From JAFLCM01 sp046154665 (GTDB lineage Bacteria; Planctomycetota; Phycisphaerae; Phycisphaerales; UBA1924), in NCBI GenBank assembly GCA_046154665.1, contig JBJXFG010000047.1:62001-126000 (forward strand): a stretch of 64,000 bases of DNA, given 5' to 3'. How positions within the stretch are numbered: position 1 is the first letter of the stretch; each line of letters begins with the position of its first letter. The position numbers were made by a program, and so were the translations under genes. Under the pieces are notes generated by a model. The model was not told the origin of the DNA. It saw only the letters and a program-made list of their open reading frames with translations, and made no database searches. Positions 8,701 through 16,174 of the stretch are shown here, piece by piece.

Positions 8701-10200
8701 GTGCTCGTGCGGGCGCTGGCTCCGATGGGCGGGCAAGAAGTCGCGGCGTTTGTCGAAGAAACCCGCCCCACCGGCCTGTTCGACGCCGAGGTTTCCCACC
8801 GGCGCAACCACGAGAGCCCCGGCAGTTCGTCGAGCTCCGGCTGGCTCGCCCCCAAGTCGGCCGCGCTCACGCGCCGAGGCACACGCATCGATATCCCCGA
8901 GATGTCGGGCCGCGTGTTTTTCGACGACGGCGGCGGGCGCTTCGAGGCTCTCGAAGCCCGCGCCGCCAAGTGGTGGGCCCACGCCGACGGGAGTTTCAGT
9001 TCGCCCGAATCGGGCGCGGGGCTCGACCTCACCCTCAGCGTCGGCGGCGACGCCATCGGCCCGGACTTCCGCGCCGCGCTCCCGTCGGGCGTCGCCGACG
9101 CCCTCGCGAATGTCGAGCTCGGCGAGCACGGACGCTTCGAGATGCGCGACGCCGTGATCCGCATCGCCCCAGCCCCCCCGGCCGCTTCAGGAAGCACCGC
9201 CGCCGCGAGCTTCCGAGGGTCCGTCAATCTCGACGGCATCACCATCAAGCCCGTCGTGCCCATCACCGATGCGCAGGGCACTGTCGAAGTGAGAGCCGAC
9301 CCCGCAAAAGAAGGCACCGGCACCGTCGTCGCGCTTGACATTGCCGCCAAGAAGTTCACCCTTGCGGGCATCCAGATGGGTGCCGGCACCGCCCGCGTGC
9401 TCGCCGACACGCGCACCGGTGCCGTCACCATCCCGCGCTTCGGCGCGGAGTGCCACGGCGGGCAGCTCAGCGCGCAGGGTTCGATGAAGGGCGGCGGCAC
9501 CGACAGCAGTTCTGGTGCCGCCTCCAACCGATCCTTCGACTTCACCGCCGACCTCTCCAACGTCCGCTTCGGCGACCTGCTCGCCGACCTGTACCCCAAG
9601 TCCGCCCTCGACGAACGCACGACCCGCGCCGGCACCGACGCGCCCGCCGACGACCAGCAACCGATCGTCGACCGGGGCCGCCTCGACGGCTCGTTCTCCA
9701 TCGCGGGTATCGTCGGCAAAGCCAGCTCGCGGCGCGGCCGCGGCCTGCTCCGCGTGCAGGACGGCGAGGTCCTGAACATGCCCGCCGTCATCCCCATCCT
9801 CAGGCTCAGCAACCTCCAGCCGCCGGTGAACGAGCGCGTCGGCTTCGGCTACGCCGATTTCTACATCCAGGGCGAGCGCCTCGAGTTCGACGAGTTCACG
9901 CTGCAGAGCAAGAGCCTCGCCATCGACGGGCGCGGTGCCATCCTCTGGCCCGATCTCAACATCAACATGCGATTCGTCACTCGCAGCCTCAACCGCGTCC
10001 CGCTGCTCACGGACTTGCTCGAGGGCGTCCGCGACGAACTCGTCACCACCACCGTCTCGGGTACCCTTTCCGATCCCCAGCTCACCTACGACCAGCTCAC
10101 CGCGACCCGCCAGATGCTCGACCAGATGTTCAGTAAGAAAAAGCGCGACCGCCCCGAGGCCACCAGCGACCAACCGCGCCGAGAACCGGAACCACGATGA
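5731..10200 (+). CDS. AsmA-like envelope biogenesis protein
   Basis: A 1489-residue protein with a proline-rich cytoplasmic N-terminus, one membrane span at about 47-66 and a very long extracytoplasmic part rich in beta strands. The C-terminal 150 residues match the AsmA/TamB-like ending: RGRGLLRVQDGEVLNMP, a YADFYIQGERLEF strand pair, IDGRGAI and VSGTLSDPQLTYDQL. AsmA-like proteins anchor in the inner membrane and reach across the periplasm; family members are implicated in lipid transport and outer-membrane homeostasis. The ATG at 5731 follows GCGAG. It ends in an ATGA overlap with the LOG-family gene, so the two are very likely cotranscribed. A long antisense open frame beneath it is a GC-skew shadow. 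Confidence 0.75.
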   Translation: MPPTDATQAPEPIRKPGVPTPGSGHVPRAARTPPRKPAASRPRAFRRFLLVAAGVLVALVILLFHSGLLRVLVVPRLEALVGATIRTGGVNLGPDGALVVDEPELRNDRPGLAGTAAQFVKADELRVLVDWSSLLRGKQPIRRIELNKPVIRISQDADLVLNIKEVVEHLAKASGGPAITTLPEVAVTGAIIELGEHAAGPPAIYTELTSLRVSGTIRPDPDLPDRYLVDFREERPEGQINMPGTGRANADPLRGGKTPGLGSAFDSPKMRITGVLNVNPVAADLTLTNVDLEQLGRRQAPQWFSDVWGDLELGGEIPTVNFSLTPGRGFTMSFLVRGVQMNIPIPVEPDLDAQGDPIPGAQGERRLLAMRNVSGKVALDSRGLQAELNGDIEDFPLTVRLKTEGRDINSALSCDLEAREFLVAKRPMLLPFAPPIVRFLFQRLGSPTLEAEGVVKLRREAPSADGTPAPIRASGSLKFKNGTAAHELFAYPISQLSGIIGFDEKKVELLNIKGSHANGAKVLASGTITPIDDTAGADVRVTVVDIPVDALFREALPRKRRIVYDALADENAYAALRAEGLIQSADEKAAKVARLADLRTNLAVGERYGGGEERMTEMREEADNLERESAVPVFELGGLAQMEVHVTRAVGREEETKADVHLTASRLGLLMKTFPLPMIARNVDMRLGGSLTTFKPIQVETPTGGRALVTGSVAYPDGAGIVPMVDFTVDAVPVDALFIRALPDRGTQDSVTARKLVSNLNFTGNLGGFAVVRPDPGDPESASFRVDLVANGLTARPRRAEGEPAGPELELTDIHGGISVFDGAVEIPHLTGRIEGEPFELAAHAWYGGADPTTMFGTLRSEGLNLAAPLERLIAAGSPRAGARIAALRNERMPSGCATAEMAILDAGAGVAALIGLEALEGGSFVAPGGRFEIESAAGVVGVTENAVSFGGFNMAAADGARAELDGALALSDAPPTSLSIRAAAARFESVLVRALAPMGGQEVAAFVEETRPTGLFDAEVSHRRNHESPGSSSSSGWLAPKSAALTRRGTRIDIPEMSGRVFFDDGGGRFEALEARAAKWWAHADGSFSSPESGAGLDLTLSVGGDAIGPDFRAALPSGVADALANVELGEHGRFEMRDAVIRIAPAPPAASGSTAAASFRGSVNLDGITIKPVVPITDAQGTVEVRADPAKEGTGTVVALDIAAKKFTLAGIQMGAGTARVLADTRTGAVTIPRFGAECHGGQLSAQGSMKGGGTDSSSGAASNRSFDFTADLSNVRFGDLLADLYPKSALDERTTRAGTDAPADDQQPIVDRGRLDGSFSIAGIVGKASSRRGRGLLRVQDGEVLNMPAVIPILRLSNLQPPVNERVGFGYADFYIQGERLEFDEFTLQSKSLAIDGRGAILWPDLNINMRFVTRSLNRVPLLTDLLEGVRDELVTTTVSGTLSDPQLTYDQLTATRQMLDQMFSKKKRDRPEATSDQPRREPEPR

Positions 10201-11375
10201 CCACCCACGGCAAAGACCGCAGCGCGCCCGCCTCCCGTTCACCGGCGCACGACAGCAACCCCGCCCGCTTCCCCGAGCACCGCCCGACGCTCATCCCCCC
10301 CAGCGACGCCCCGGTGCCCCCCAGCCCGCGCGCCCCTCGCACCGCGCCGAGGAAAATCGACGACCCCGCCTTCCAGGAACGCGTCGCCGCCCTCGTCGCC
10401 GATTGCGGCGGCGACCCCGATAGCATCGACTTCGACCTCGTCCGCGACATGGTCATGACCAGTCTCAAGCTCGTCACCGACGACCGCGACACCGGCGAAC
10501 TCAAGCTCATGTCGACCGCGCTCAAAGAGCTCCGTTACGCCTACAACGTCTTCGCCCAGCACGCCGCCAGCCAGAAAGTCACCATCTTCGGCTCCGCCCG
10601 CACCCCGCCGGAACACCCGGATTACAAGGCCGCCGTTGACTTCAGCCGCATGATGGCCGAGGAAGGCTGGGGCGTCATCACCGGCGCGGGCGACGGCATC
10701 ATGAAGGCCGGCCACGAAGGCCCCGGCAAGGACTCATCCTTCGGCCTCTCCATCCGCCTTCCCTTCGAGACCAACGCCAACACCGTCATCAAGGGCGACA
10801 GCAAGCTCGTTACGTTCCGCTACTTCTTCACCCGCAAGCTCATGTTCGTCAGCCAGTGCGACGCCGTGGTCTGCTTCCCGGGAGGTTTCGGCACCCAGGA
10901 CGAAACCTTCGAGAGCCTCACCCTCACCCAGACCGGCAAGGGTGCCATGATGCCGATCGTCTTCCTTGAAGGCCCGGGGGGCGACTACTGGCACGACTGG
11001 GACCACTACATCCGCAAGAACCTGCTCGCCAAGCACTTCATCAGCCACGAAGACCTGAGCCTTTACTACATCGCGCGCGACCCCGCCGACGCCGTCAGCC
11101 ACATCCAGAGGTTCTACCGCAACTACCACTCGGCCCGTTACGTACGGGACGACCTGGTGATCCGCGTGAAACGCCGCCTGCGCGAGACCGACGTCGCCCG
11201 CCTCAGCAAGGAGTTCGCGCTGCTCCTGCGCGAAGGCAGCATCAAGCAGCGCGGCCCCTACGACGTTGAAACCGATCACCTCGACCTCCCCCGCCTGGCC
11301 TTTACCCACACCCGGCGCAACATCGGCCTGATCCGCCGTCTCATCGACCGCATCAACGAGTTTGATCCAGAGTAG
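10197..11375 (+). CDS. LOG family protein (TIGR00730-like nucleotide phosphoribohydrolase)
   Basis: A 392-residue cytoplasmic protein. After a 50-residue low-complexity N-terminus and a helical region it has the Rossmann-like LOG fold: VTIFGSART at 128-136, ITGAGDGIMKAGHEG at about 161-175 and the active-site PGGFGTQDE at 228-236. The canonical motif is PGGxGTxxE; here the last two positions are D-E. Enzymes of this family hydrolyse the N-glycosidic bond of nucleoside monophosphates (cytokinin ribotides, or AMP/other NMPs in bacteria). The long N- and C-terminal extensions resemble the larger bacterial LOG relatives rather than short plant-type LOG. It overlaps the preceding AsmA-like gene by 4 bases. 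Confidence 0.8.
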   Translation: MTTHGKDRSAPASRSPAHDSNPARFPEHRPTLIPPSDAPVPPSPRAPRTAPRKIDDPAFQERVAALVADCGGDPDSIDFDLVRDMVMTSLKLVTDDRDTGELKLMSTALKELRYAYNVFAQHAASQKVTIFGSARTPPEHPDYKAAVDFSRMMAEEGWGVITGAGDGIMKAGHEGPGKDSSFGLSIRLPFETNANTVIKGDSKLVTFRYFFTRKLMFVSQCDAVVCFPGGFGTQDETFESLTLTQTGKGAMMPIVFLEGPGGDYWHDWDHYIRKNLLAKHFISHEDLSLYYIARDPADAVSHIQRFYRNYHSARYVRDDLVIRVKRRLRETDVARLSKEFALLLREGSIKQRGPYDVETDHLDLPRLAFTHTRRNIGLIRRLIDRINEFDPE

Positions 11376-11390
11376 TGCCGTTTGGCCTTT

Positions 11391-11535
11391 TCCGAACCCC
11401 GAGCGCAAGCTCGGGGCCACGCCGCGAATCACGAAGCGCCCACGAGTTCCCTTCGATGACCCGCCTCCCTTCCGAGTCCCCGCGCCGGATGCACACACGG
11501 AGAGTGGCCCCGAGCTTGCGCTCGGGGCTCGGATG
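11391..11535. repeat. inverted repeat pair, family B/C, around a signal-peptide start
   Basis: Two nearly exact inverted copies of a 27-bp hairpin unit (11394-11420 and 11504-11530) separated by 83 bases. Each unit folds on itself through CCCCGAGC / GCTCGGGG with a CGCAA or TTGCG-type turn. The right copy continues CTCGGATG as in the copies at 4805 and 13225. The element begins about 15 bases after the LOG gene stop and its right half is translated as the first part of the next lipoprotein. Confidence 0.8.
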
Positions 11536-12505
11536 TGCCGCACTCGCGCTGTTCGCGCTCGTTGCCTCCTGCAAGTCCACACCAAAGACAGCCCCCGCCC
11601 CCGACCCCCAAGCCCAGCAAGCCCTCATCGCACCGGCCCGCGCCGACAACCCCACCGGCACCGACACCACCAGCCCCTACGCCTTCCCGCTGGTCGATCG
11701 CGCCCGCGGCGGCCTCGAAGTCCAGTGGTGGGTCGCCGATGATCGCGAAGGTGCCGTCGGCTCGGCCCTCTTCGACCTCGCCGACGGCGCCGCACCGCTC
11801 CCCGCGGCACAGGCCCGGGCCCTCATCGACAACGGCCTGAGACTCGTCCGAGTCCGCCTCGATGCCCTCGTCGCCCTGCAGGACCGGCTCCCCGCGGTCC
11901 GAAACCTCGAACGCACCTGGTTCGGCGGCGTGCTCGACTACAAGCCGCTCTTCATCGGCCGACGCATCGGGACCGTGCCCGCCGCGAGCGGCCCCGGTGA
12001 CAGCCTCGTGCTGCTCATCGACGGCAAGCCCGAGCGCGTGCCCCCCGGCGTGCTCCGCCTCATCGGCCGCGCCTGGGCCGCGCCGGGCGAAGCCGGCGAC
12101 GTGCTCCGCTTCGAGGCCGCCGTGCAGTTGCAGACCTCCTCGCGCGACGACGCCATCGCCGCTCTCAAGCTCAAGGCCGCGGGCCCGCGCGGCATCGTCG
12201 AAGAGGGCCGCGTCTTCTCGTCGCTCAGCATCGAGACGGCCCTGACCCCGGGCTACGCGTATGTGGTCGCCCCGGAATCACCCGCAGCCGAATGGCGCGG
12301 CACCTCCCCGCGCGATCGCGCCCGCGCCGAAGCCGAAGAAGCCCCCGAGCGCGCGGGCCCGGTGGTCCGCCCCACCCGCACCATCGGCGAAGCGATGATG
12401 AGCTTCGACCCCGGCGAAGCGGGCGGTACTCCCGGAACCCCCGGCGCCGCCGGCGACCTGCACAAGCGCAAACTCAAGGCCGTCCTCGTCCTCATCCCGC
12501 GCTGA
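11489..12505 (+). CDS. lipoprotein of unknown function
   Basis: From the ATG at 11489 the product has 338 residues and begins with a lipoprotein signal: basic MHTRR, a hydrophobic AALALFALVASC ending with the lipobox Cys at residue 28. The mature part has no domain I recognise; it contains an YAFPLVDRARGGLEVQWWVADD start, a repeated pattern of R-V-R-L-D segments, and a proline/glutamate-rich tail ending in basic residues. Two alternatives exist: ATG at 11456 and GTG at 11375. Signal residues VAPSLRSGLG are encoded by the right half of the palindromic repeat at 11504-11535, so the current N-region seems to derive from a repeat insertion. Located between the LOG gene and a GNAT gene on the same strand. 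Confidence 0.55.
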   Translation: MHTRRVAPSLRSGLGCAALALFALVASCKSTPKTAPAPDPQAQQALIAPARADNPTGTDTTSPYAFPLVDRARGGLEVQWWVADDREGAVGSALFDLADGAAPLPAAQARALIDNGLRLVRVRLDALVALQDRLPAVRNLERTWFGGVLDYKPLFIGRRIGTVPAASGPGDSLVLLIDGKPERVPPGVLRLIGRAWAAPGEAGDVLRFEAAVQLQTSSRDDAIAALKLKAAGPRGIVEEGRVFSSLSIETALTPGYAYVVAPESPAAEWRGTSPRDRARAEAEEAPERAGPVVRPTRTIGEAMMSFDPGEAGGTPGTPGAAGDLHKRKLKAVLVLIPR

Positions 12506-12563
12506 ACGGCTTTTCCACTTCGTGCCTTCGTGCCTCCGTGCCTCCGTGCCTTCTTCTCCCCCC

Positions 12564-13082
12564 ATGCCCCACCTCACCCTCCGTCCCGCCACCCCCGCCG
12601 ACGTCCCGCTCATTCTCGATCTCGTGCGTGAACTCGCCGAGTACGAGCGTGAGCCCGACGCCGCCGTCGCCACCGAGGCGCAGATGCACCGGGCGCTGTT
12701 CGCCGACCCGCGCGCCCCAGCCCCCGAAGGTGGCCCCGGCGCGGGCATCGCCGAGTGCGTCATGGGCGAGGTCGACGGCGTCACCCAAGGCTTCGCCCTG
12801 TTCTTCCATAACTTCTCGACCTGGACCGGCCGCCCCGGCATCTTCCTTGAAGACCTCTTCGTCCGACCCGAAGCCCGCGGCGTCGGCCTGGGCAAGGCCC
12901 TGCTGCAACATCTCGCCAAGCTCGCCGTCGAACGCGGCTGCGGCCGCCTCCAGTGGAGCGTCCTCGACTGGAACACCTCGGCGATCGACTTCTACAAGAG
13001 CCTCGGCGCGGAACCGATGGACGAGTGGACGGTCTACCGCGTCAATGAGTCCGCGCTGACGAAACTCGCGGGGCGGGGGTAG
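12564..13082 (+). CDS. GNAT family N-acetyltransferase
   Basis: A 172-residue GNAT enzyme. The acetyl-CoA-binding motif A lies at about 97-117 with R105-G-V-G-L-G110-K. The block GFALFFHNFSTW, GIFLEDLFV and the C-terminal LDWNTSAIDFYKSLGA followed by MDEWTVYR closely match the diamine (spermidine/thialysine) acetyltransferase subgroup, so a small amine is the likely acceptor. The ATG at 12564 follows a pyrimidine-rich leader made of repeats of the type CTTCGTGCCTTCGTGCCTC (about 12516-12555), and there is no clear Shine-Dalgarno sequence. The gene faces the ABC exporter genes across 313 bases that hold repeats only. Confidence 0.85.
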   Translation: MPHLTLRPATPADVPLILDLVRELAEYEREPDAAVATEAQMHRALFADPRAPAPEGGPGAGIAECVMGEVDGVTQGFALFFHNFSTWTGRPGIFLEDLFVRPEARGVGLGKALLQHLAKLAVERGCGRLQWSVLDWNTSAIDFYKSLGAEPMDEWTVYRVNESALTKLAGRG

Positions 13083-13224
13083 GGCGCGGGATCGGGGAAG
13101 GAACAAGTGGAAGCCGTCACTGAGCTGCTCTGAGCGAAGTGACGGATGAGTGCGACCGGGTGTAGCGATTGAATCGTGGAGGCACCGCACTCGAAGCGAT
13201 CAACCACGCTTGCAGGTGCGGGCC

Positions 13225-13257
13225 GTGGCCCTGTGCTCGCGCACAGGGCTCGGATGA
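13225..13257. repeat. hairpin repeat, family B (single copy)
   Basis: Essentially identical to 4805-4837 (stem CCCTGTGC / GCACAGGG, loop TCGC, tail CTCGGATGA). Like that copy it lies between convergent genes and is followed at once by a CT-rich tract and then by a TCCGCG-containing stretch (13331-13365), so the whole block of about 150 bases looks like one composite repeat. Confidence 0.8.
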
Positions 13258-13282
13258 GGCAAGAGGCAACGCGCCGCCTCTG

Positions 13283-13340
<58 letters not shown>

Positions 13341-13395
13341 CGCGTCCTCCGCGATCTCCGCGTTGAAAATGCCTTTCTCCGAAGTGAGAAGCAGA

Positions 13396-14802
13396 TCACG
13401 CATACCTGACCCACTTCAACAGCCCCAGGAACGAAGGCGGTTTCCCATACATCAGCACGCCGACGCGGAAGATCTTCGCCGCCGCCCAGCACAGCACCCA
13501 CACCGTGAGCAGCCCCACGATGATCGACGCCGGAACCTGCCAGAACGGGACTTTCTCGCTCCCGCTCAGCCGCAGGATCATCGCGAACGGGCTCAGCGGC
13601 GGGACGAACGAACACACCTGCGCAAACACCGAGTTCGGGGCCCGCTGGATCGGCAGCCACAGCATCATCGGGATCATCAAGAGGATCATCACCGGGGCCA
13701 TCAGGCTCTGCGCCTCGCGGATGTCCGAGACCGCGCTCCCGATCGCCGCCATCAGCGCCGCCACCGTGAAGAACGCGATGATGAAGTAGATCGCCAGGTA
13801 CACCAGCATCGCGGGGTCCAGCAGGTGCCCCATCTTGAACGCGAACAGCGCAATCAGCCCCGCCCCGGCGTACAGCAGCAGGATCGTCAGCCCGACCCCC
13901 AGCTGCCCCACGATCTTGCCGACCATCAGCTGCATCGGCGAAACCGCGCTCAGCAGCAGCTCCATCACCCGGCTCGACTTCTCCTCGATCAGGCTCGTCA
14001 GCAGGTACTGCCCCGCGGTGAACACGCTGATCCACAGCAGCATCATGAATGCCATGGGCACGAAGATCGCCGCCAGCCGGTTGGTGGCGCGCTCGCCGCC
14101 CGCCGTCACCGCCACCGACTTGGTCTCGGGGTTCTCCATCAGGCCGCGGACCTTTTTGACATCGAGGGCCGCGTGCTCGAGCCGCGCATCAACGATCGCC
14201 CGGCGCGCCTCGCGCTCGATGTCGCCCTGCACCTTCGCGTCGAGCTTGGGCGCGATAAACGTCTGGAACGGCGCGAACTTGCCGTCGGTACCGCCCTTGA
14301 CGGCCTCGGCGGGCACCACGATCAACGCCAGGCGCTTCTCCGAACCGTCCAGGTCCTTCTCACGCCCAACGCTCTTGAGAATCGGCTCCTTCTCCTTCTC
14401 CGGGTCGGCGTCCGCCGGCAGACGCTGCAGCTTCAGGTCCGACTGGATCACCATCGCCGCCATCGACCGTTCCTGCTGCTTCTGGATCGCCTCGGCGTCG
14501 ACCCCCATCGAAGGCATCCCGGTCTTGTCCATCGCCTTCTTGACCGCTTCCTGGTCCTGCTTGTACCGCTCGACCTGCGCCTCGGCGGAGTACGCCTGCT
14601 CAAGCCGCGGCCCAACCAACCCGGATTGGTCAATCAGCGCGATCGTCCCGCTCACCTTCGACGACATCTGGCTCATCATCACCGTCATCAGCGGGATGAT
14701 CGCCGCCATGATCAGCGGCGGCGCCAGAATCCCGAAAACAAACCCCTTGGTCGCCACGGTGGCGATGTACTCACGGACGGCGACGACGAGTGTTCTAGAC
14801 AT
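13396..14802 (-). CDS. ABC-2 type exporter permease (NatB-like)
   Basis: A 468-residue membrane protein with the ABC-2 (NatB-like) plan: an N-terminal membrane anchor (GFVFGILAPPLIMAAIIPLM), a large extracytoplasmic domain of about 220 residues, then five or six membrane spans in the C-terminal half with the SSRVMELLLSAVSPMQLMVGKIVGQ block that follows the first of them. With the ATPase encoded just upstream (75-base gap, same strand) it should form an exporter; NatAB of Bacillus exports Na+, but bacterial relatives of this domain layout also export other substrates, so the cargo is undetermined. No strong Shine-Dalgarno is visible before the ATG at 14802. Confidence 0.8.
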   Translation of the reverse strand: MSRTLVVAVREYIATVATKGFVFGILAPPLIMAAIIPLMTVMMSQMSSKVSGTIALIDQSGLVGPRLEQAYSAEAQVERYKQDQEAVKKAMDKTGMPSMGVDAEAIQKQQERSMAAMVIQSDLKLQRLPADADPEKEKEPILKSVGREKDLDGSEKRLALIVVPAEAVKGGTDGKFAPFQTFIAPKLDAKVQGDIEREARRAIVDARLEHAALDVKKVRGLMENPETKSVAVTAGGERATNRLAAIFVPMAFMMLLWISVFTAGQYLLTSLIEEKSSRVMELLLSAVSPMQLMVGKIVGQLGVGLTILLLYAGAGLIALFAFKMGHLLDPAMLVYLAIYFIIAFFTVAALMAAIGSAVSDIREAQSLMAPVMILLMIPMMLWLPIQRAPNSVFAQVCSFVPPLSPFAMILRLSGSEKVPFWQVPASIIVGLLTVWVLCWAAAKIFRVGVLMYGKPPSFLGLLKWVRYA

Positions 14803-14877
14803 GGCAGGTGATTCGCGGAGGAAAGGAACTGCGGAGACAAGCGAAGCTCGAACAGCGGGCCTTGGGCTACCCGAACC

Positions 14878-15843
14878 TTACGACTCAACCAGTTCCCGCT
14901 CGGCGTCGGCGGCCATGCCCTCGGGCGTGGCGCTCTCACCGACCAGCGAGATGAAAATGTCATCCAGGCTCGGGCGCTTCAGCTCGACACGCCGCAACCG
15001 GAACCGCGACGACAGCTCGCCCATCACCCGTGAAGGATCGCCGTGGTCCTCGAGCCGCACCTCGACACCCCGCGGCAGCATGTGCGTCGAACGCACCCCC
15101 GCCAGCCCGTCGATCTGCGTCGCGTCCAGCGGCGCACCGTCTAGCGACTCGATCACGATCGCCCGCGGGTCGTGCTGACGCCACACCTCTTCGATCGGCA
15201 GGTCGAGCACCTTGTCGCCCTTGTTGATCATGAACAGATGGTCGCACAACTGCTCGGCCTCGAACATCGCGTGCGTCGAGAAGATCACCGTCCGCCCCGC
15301 CGTGTTCTGCTCCTCGATTAGCCCGCGCAGCAGCCGCCGGTTGACCGGGTCCAGCCCGCTGAACGGCTCATCAAGGATGATGAGCTCTGGCTCGTGGATC
15401 ACCGACGCGATGAACTGCACCTTCTGCTGCATGCCCTTCGACAGCTCTTCGCACTTCTTCTTGTACACCTCGCCCAGCGACATGCGTTCGAGCCACTTGC
15501 GGATCGTCGCGTCCAGCCCTCCCCCCGGCATCCCCTTGAGGCGTCCCATGTAGTTCAGGAACTCCCCGACCTTCATCTTCTTGTACACGCCGCGCTCTTC
15601 GGGCAGATACCCGATCTGGTCCTTGCTCTCGATCGCCGACGGCTTCCCCAGCACCGAGATGGACCCCTTGTCCGGGTAGAAAATGGACATGATCATCCGG
15701 ATCGTGGTGGTCTTCCCGGCCCCGTTGGGCCCGAGGAACCCGCACACGGACCCCGCCCGGATTTGCAAGTCCACGTTGTTCACCGCCACCTTGTCGCGGA
15801 ACCGTTTGGAAATCCCCCTGAGTTCGACGGCGTACTGGCTCAA
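14878..15843 (-). CDS. ABC exporter ATP-binding protein (NatA-like)
   Basis: A 321-residue ABC ATPase. From the chosen start, Walker A (GPNGAGKTT) is at 38-46; a non-standard signature LSKGMQQKVQ replaces LSGGQ, as is usual in NatA-like exporters, followed by Walker B LIILDEPFSGLDP and the switch His in VIFSTHAMFEAE. A C-terminal domain of about 90 residues follows. I chose the TTG at 15843 rather than the ATG at 15912: a GGAGG lies four bases before the TTG, and the conserved part begins directly after it (SQYAVELRGISKRF), whereas the 23 extra residues look non-conserved. Operon with the permease downstream. Confidence 0.85.
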   Translation of the reverse strand: MSQYAVELRGISKRFRDKVAVNNVDLQIRAGSVCGFLGPNGAGKTTTIRMIMSIFYPDKGSISVLGKPSAIESKDQIGYLPEERGVYKKMKVGEFLNYMGRLKGMPGGGLDATIRKWLERMSLGEVYKKKCEELSKGMQQKVQFIASVIHEPELIILDEPFSGLDPVNRRLLRGLIEEQNTAGRTVIFSTHAMFEAEQLCDHLFMINKGDKVLDLPIEEVWRQHDPRAIVIESLDGAPLDATQIDGLAGVRSTHMLPRGVEVRLEDHGDPSRVMGELSSRFRLRRVELKRPSLDDIFISLVGESATPEGMAADAERELVES

Positions 15844-15847
15844 GTGT

Positions 15848-15852
15848 CCTCC
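15848..15852 (-). promoter_or_regulatory. ribosome binding site that decides a TTG start
   Basis: GGAGG on the minus strand, four bases (ACAC) before the TTG at 15843. It is the strongest Shine-Dalgarno in this part of the window and supports the shorter NatA-like protein. Confidence 0.6.
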
Positions 15853-15967
15853 GAGGTATTGGGCCTCAACGGCAAGCGCGGGGAACGGGTGCTCCGACGG
15901 CGACCCGAACATTCACCAACTCGCCACCGATCAACCGAGGATCGAGTGGGAAAACCGCGCAATCCTA

Positions 15968-16039
15968 CCGAAACTGCTTGTCCGCGTTTCACGGGTCATC
16001 GCTTCATCCGTGTATCCGGATGAATGGATATAGTTTCGG
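15968..16039. other. possible structured RNA or palindromic element upstream of metH
   Basis: An outer 8-bp perfect inverted repeat (CCGAAACT at 15968-15975, AGTTTCGG at 16032-16039) encloses an inner hairpin with an 8-bp stem (TTCATCCG at 16003-16010, CGGATGAA at 16017-16024). It lies in the space between the divergent ABC ATPase and metH genes. It does not match the cobalamin, SAM or SAH riboswitch cores that I know. It may be a leader structure or another dispersed palindrome. Confidence 0.35.
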
Positions 16040-16043
16040 ACAG

Positions 16044-16160
16044 GGGGGAGATGGCCAGTGGCGAGGTAGCCAGTTGGCCGGATTCGATGCCGCTGTTCGG
16101 CGCACTCCGCGACGACACGCCAACTTGGTCTCCCCACTGGCCACCTGGCCAATCCCCACT
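16044..16160. repeat. inverted repeat of TGGCCA-type units before metH
   Basis: Left arm about 16044-16079 and right arm about 16120-16157 contain interleaved TGGCCAGTGG / CCACTGGCCA and CCAGTTGGCC / GGCCAATCCC units in opposite orientation. A similar single arm occurs just before the CvpA-like gene at 60457-60506. The right arm ends 14 bases before the metH ATG and leaves no clear Shine-Dalgarno. Confidence 0.6.
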
Positions 16161-16174
16161 CCCCCAGACACCCC

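Noticed and set aside
6250..9129. A 959-codon open frame antisense to the AsmA-like gene (and similar ones opposite metH, the mutase and aconitase)
   Set aside because: High GC makes stop codons rare in shadow frames; these frames are rich in Gly, Ala, Asp, Val or Arg without domains, and the sense strands carry clear families.
16044..16160. Cobalamin riboswitch before metH
   Set aside because: I could not find the B12 box or the conserved junction; the region consists of TGGCCA-type inverted repeats.
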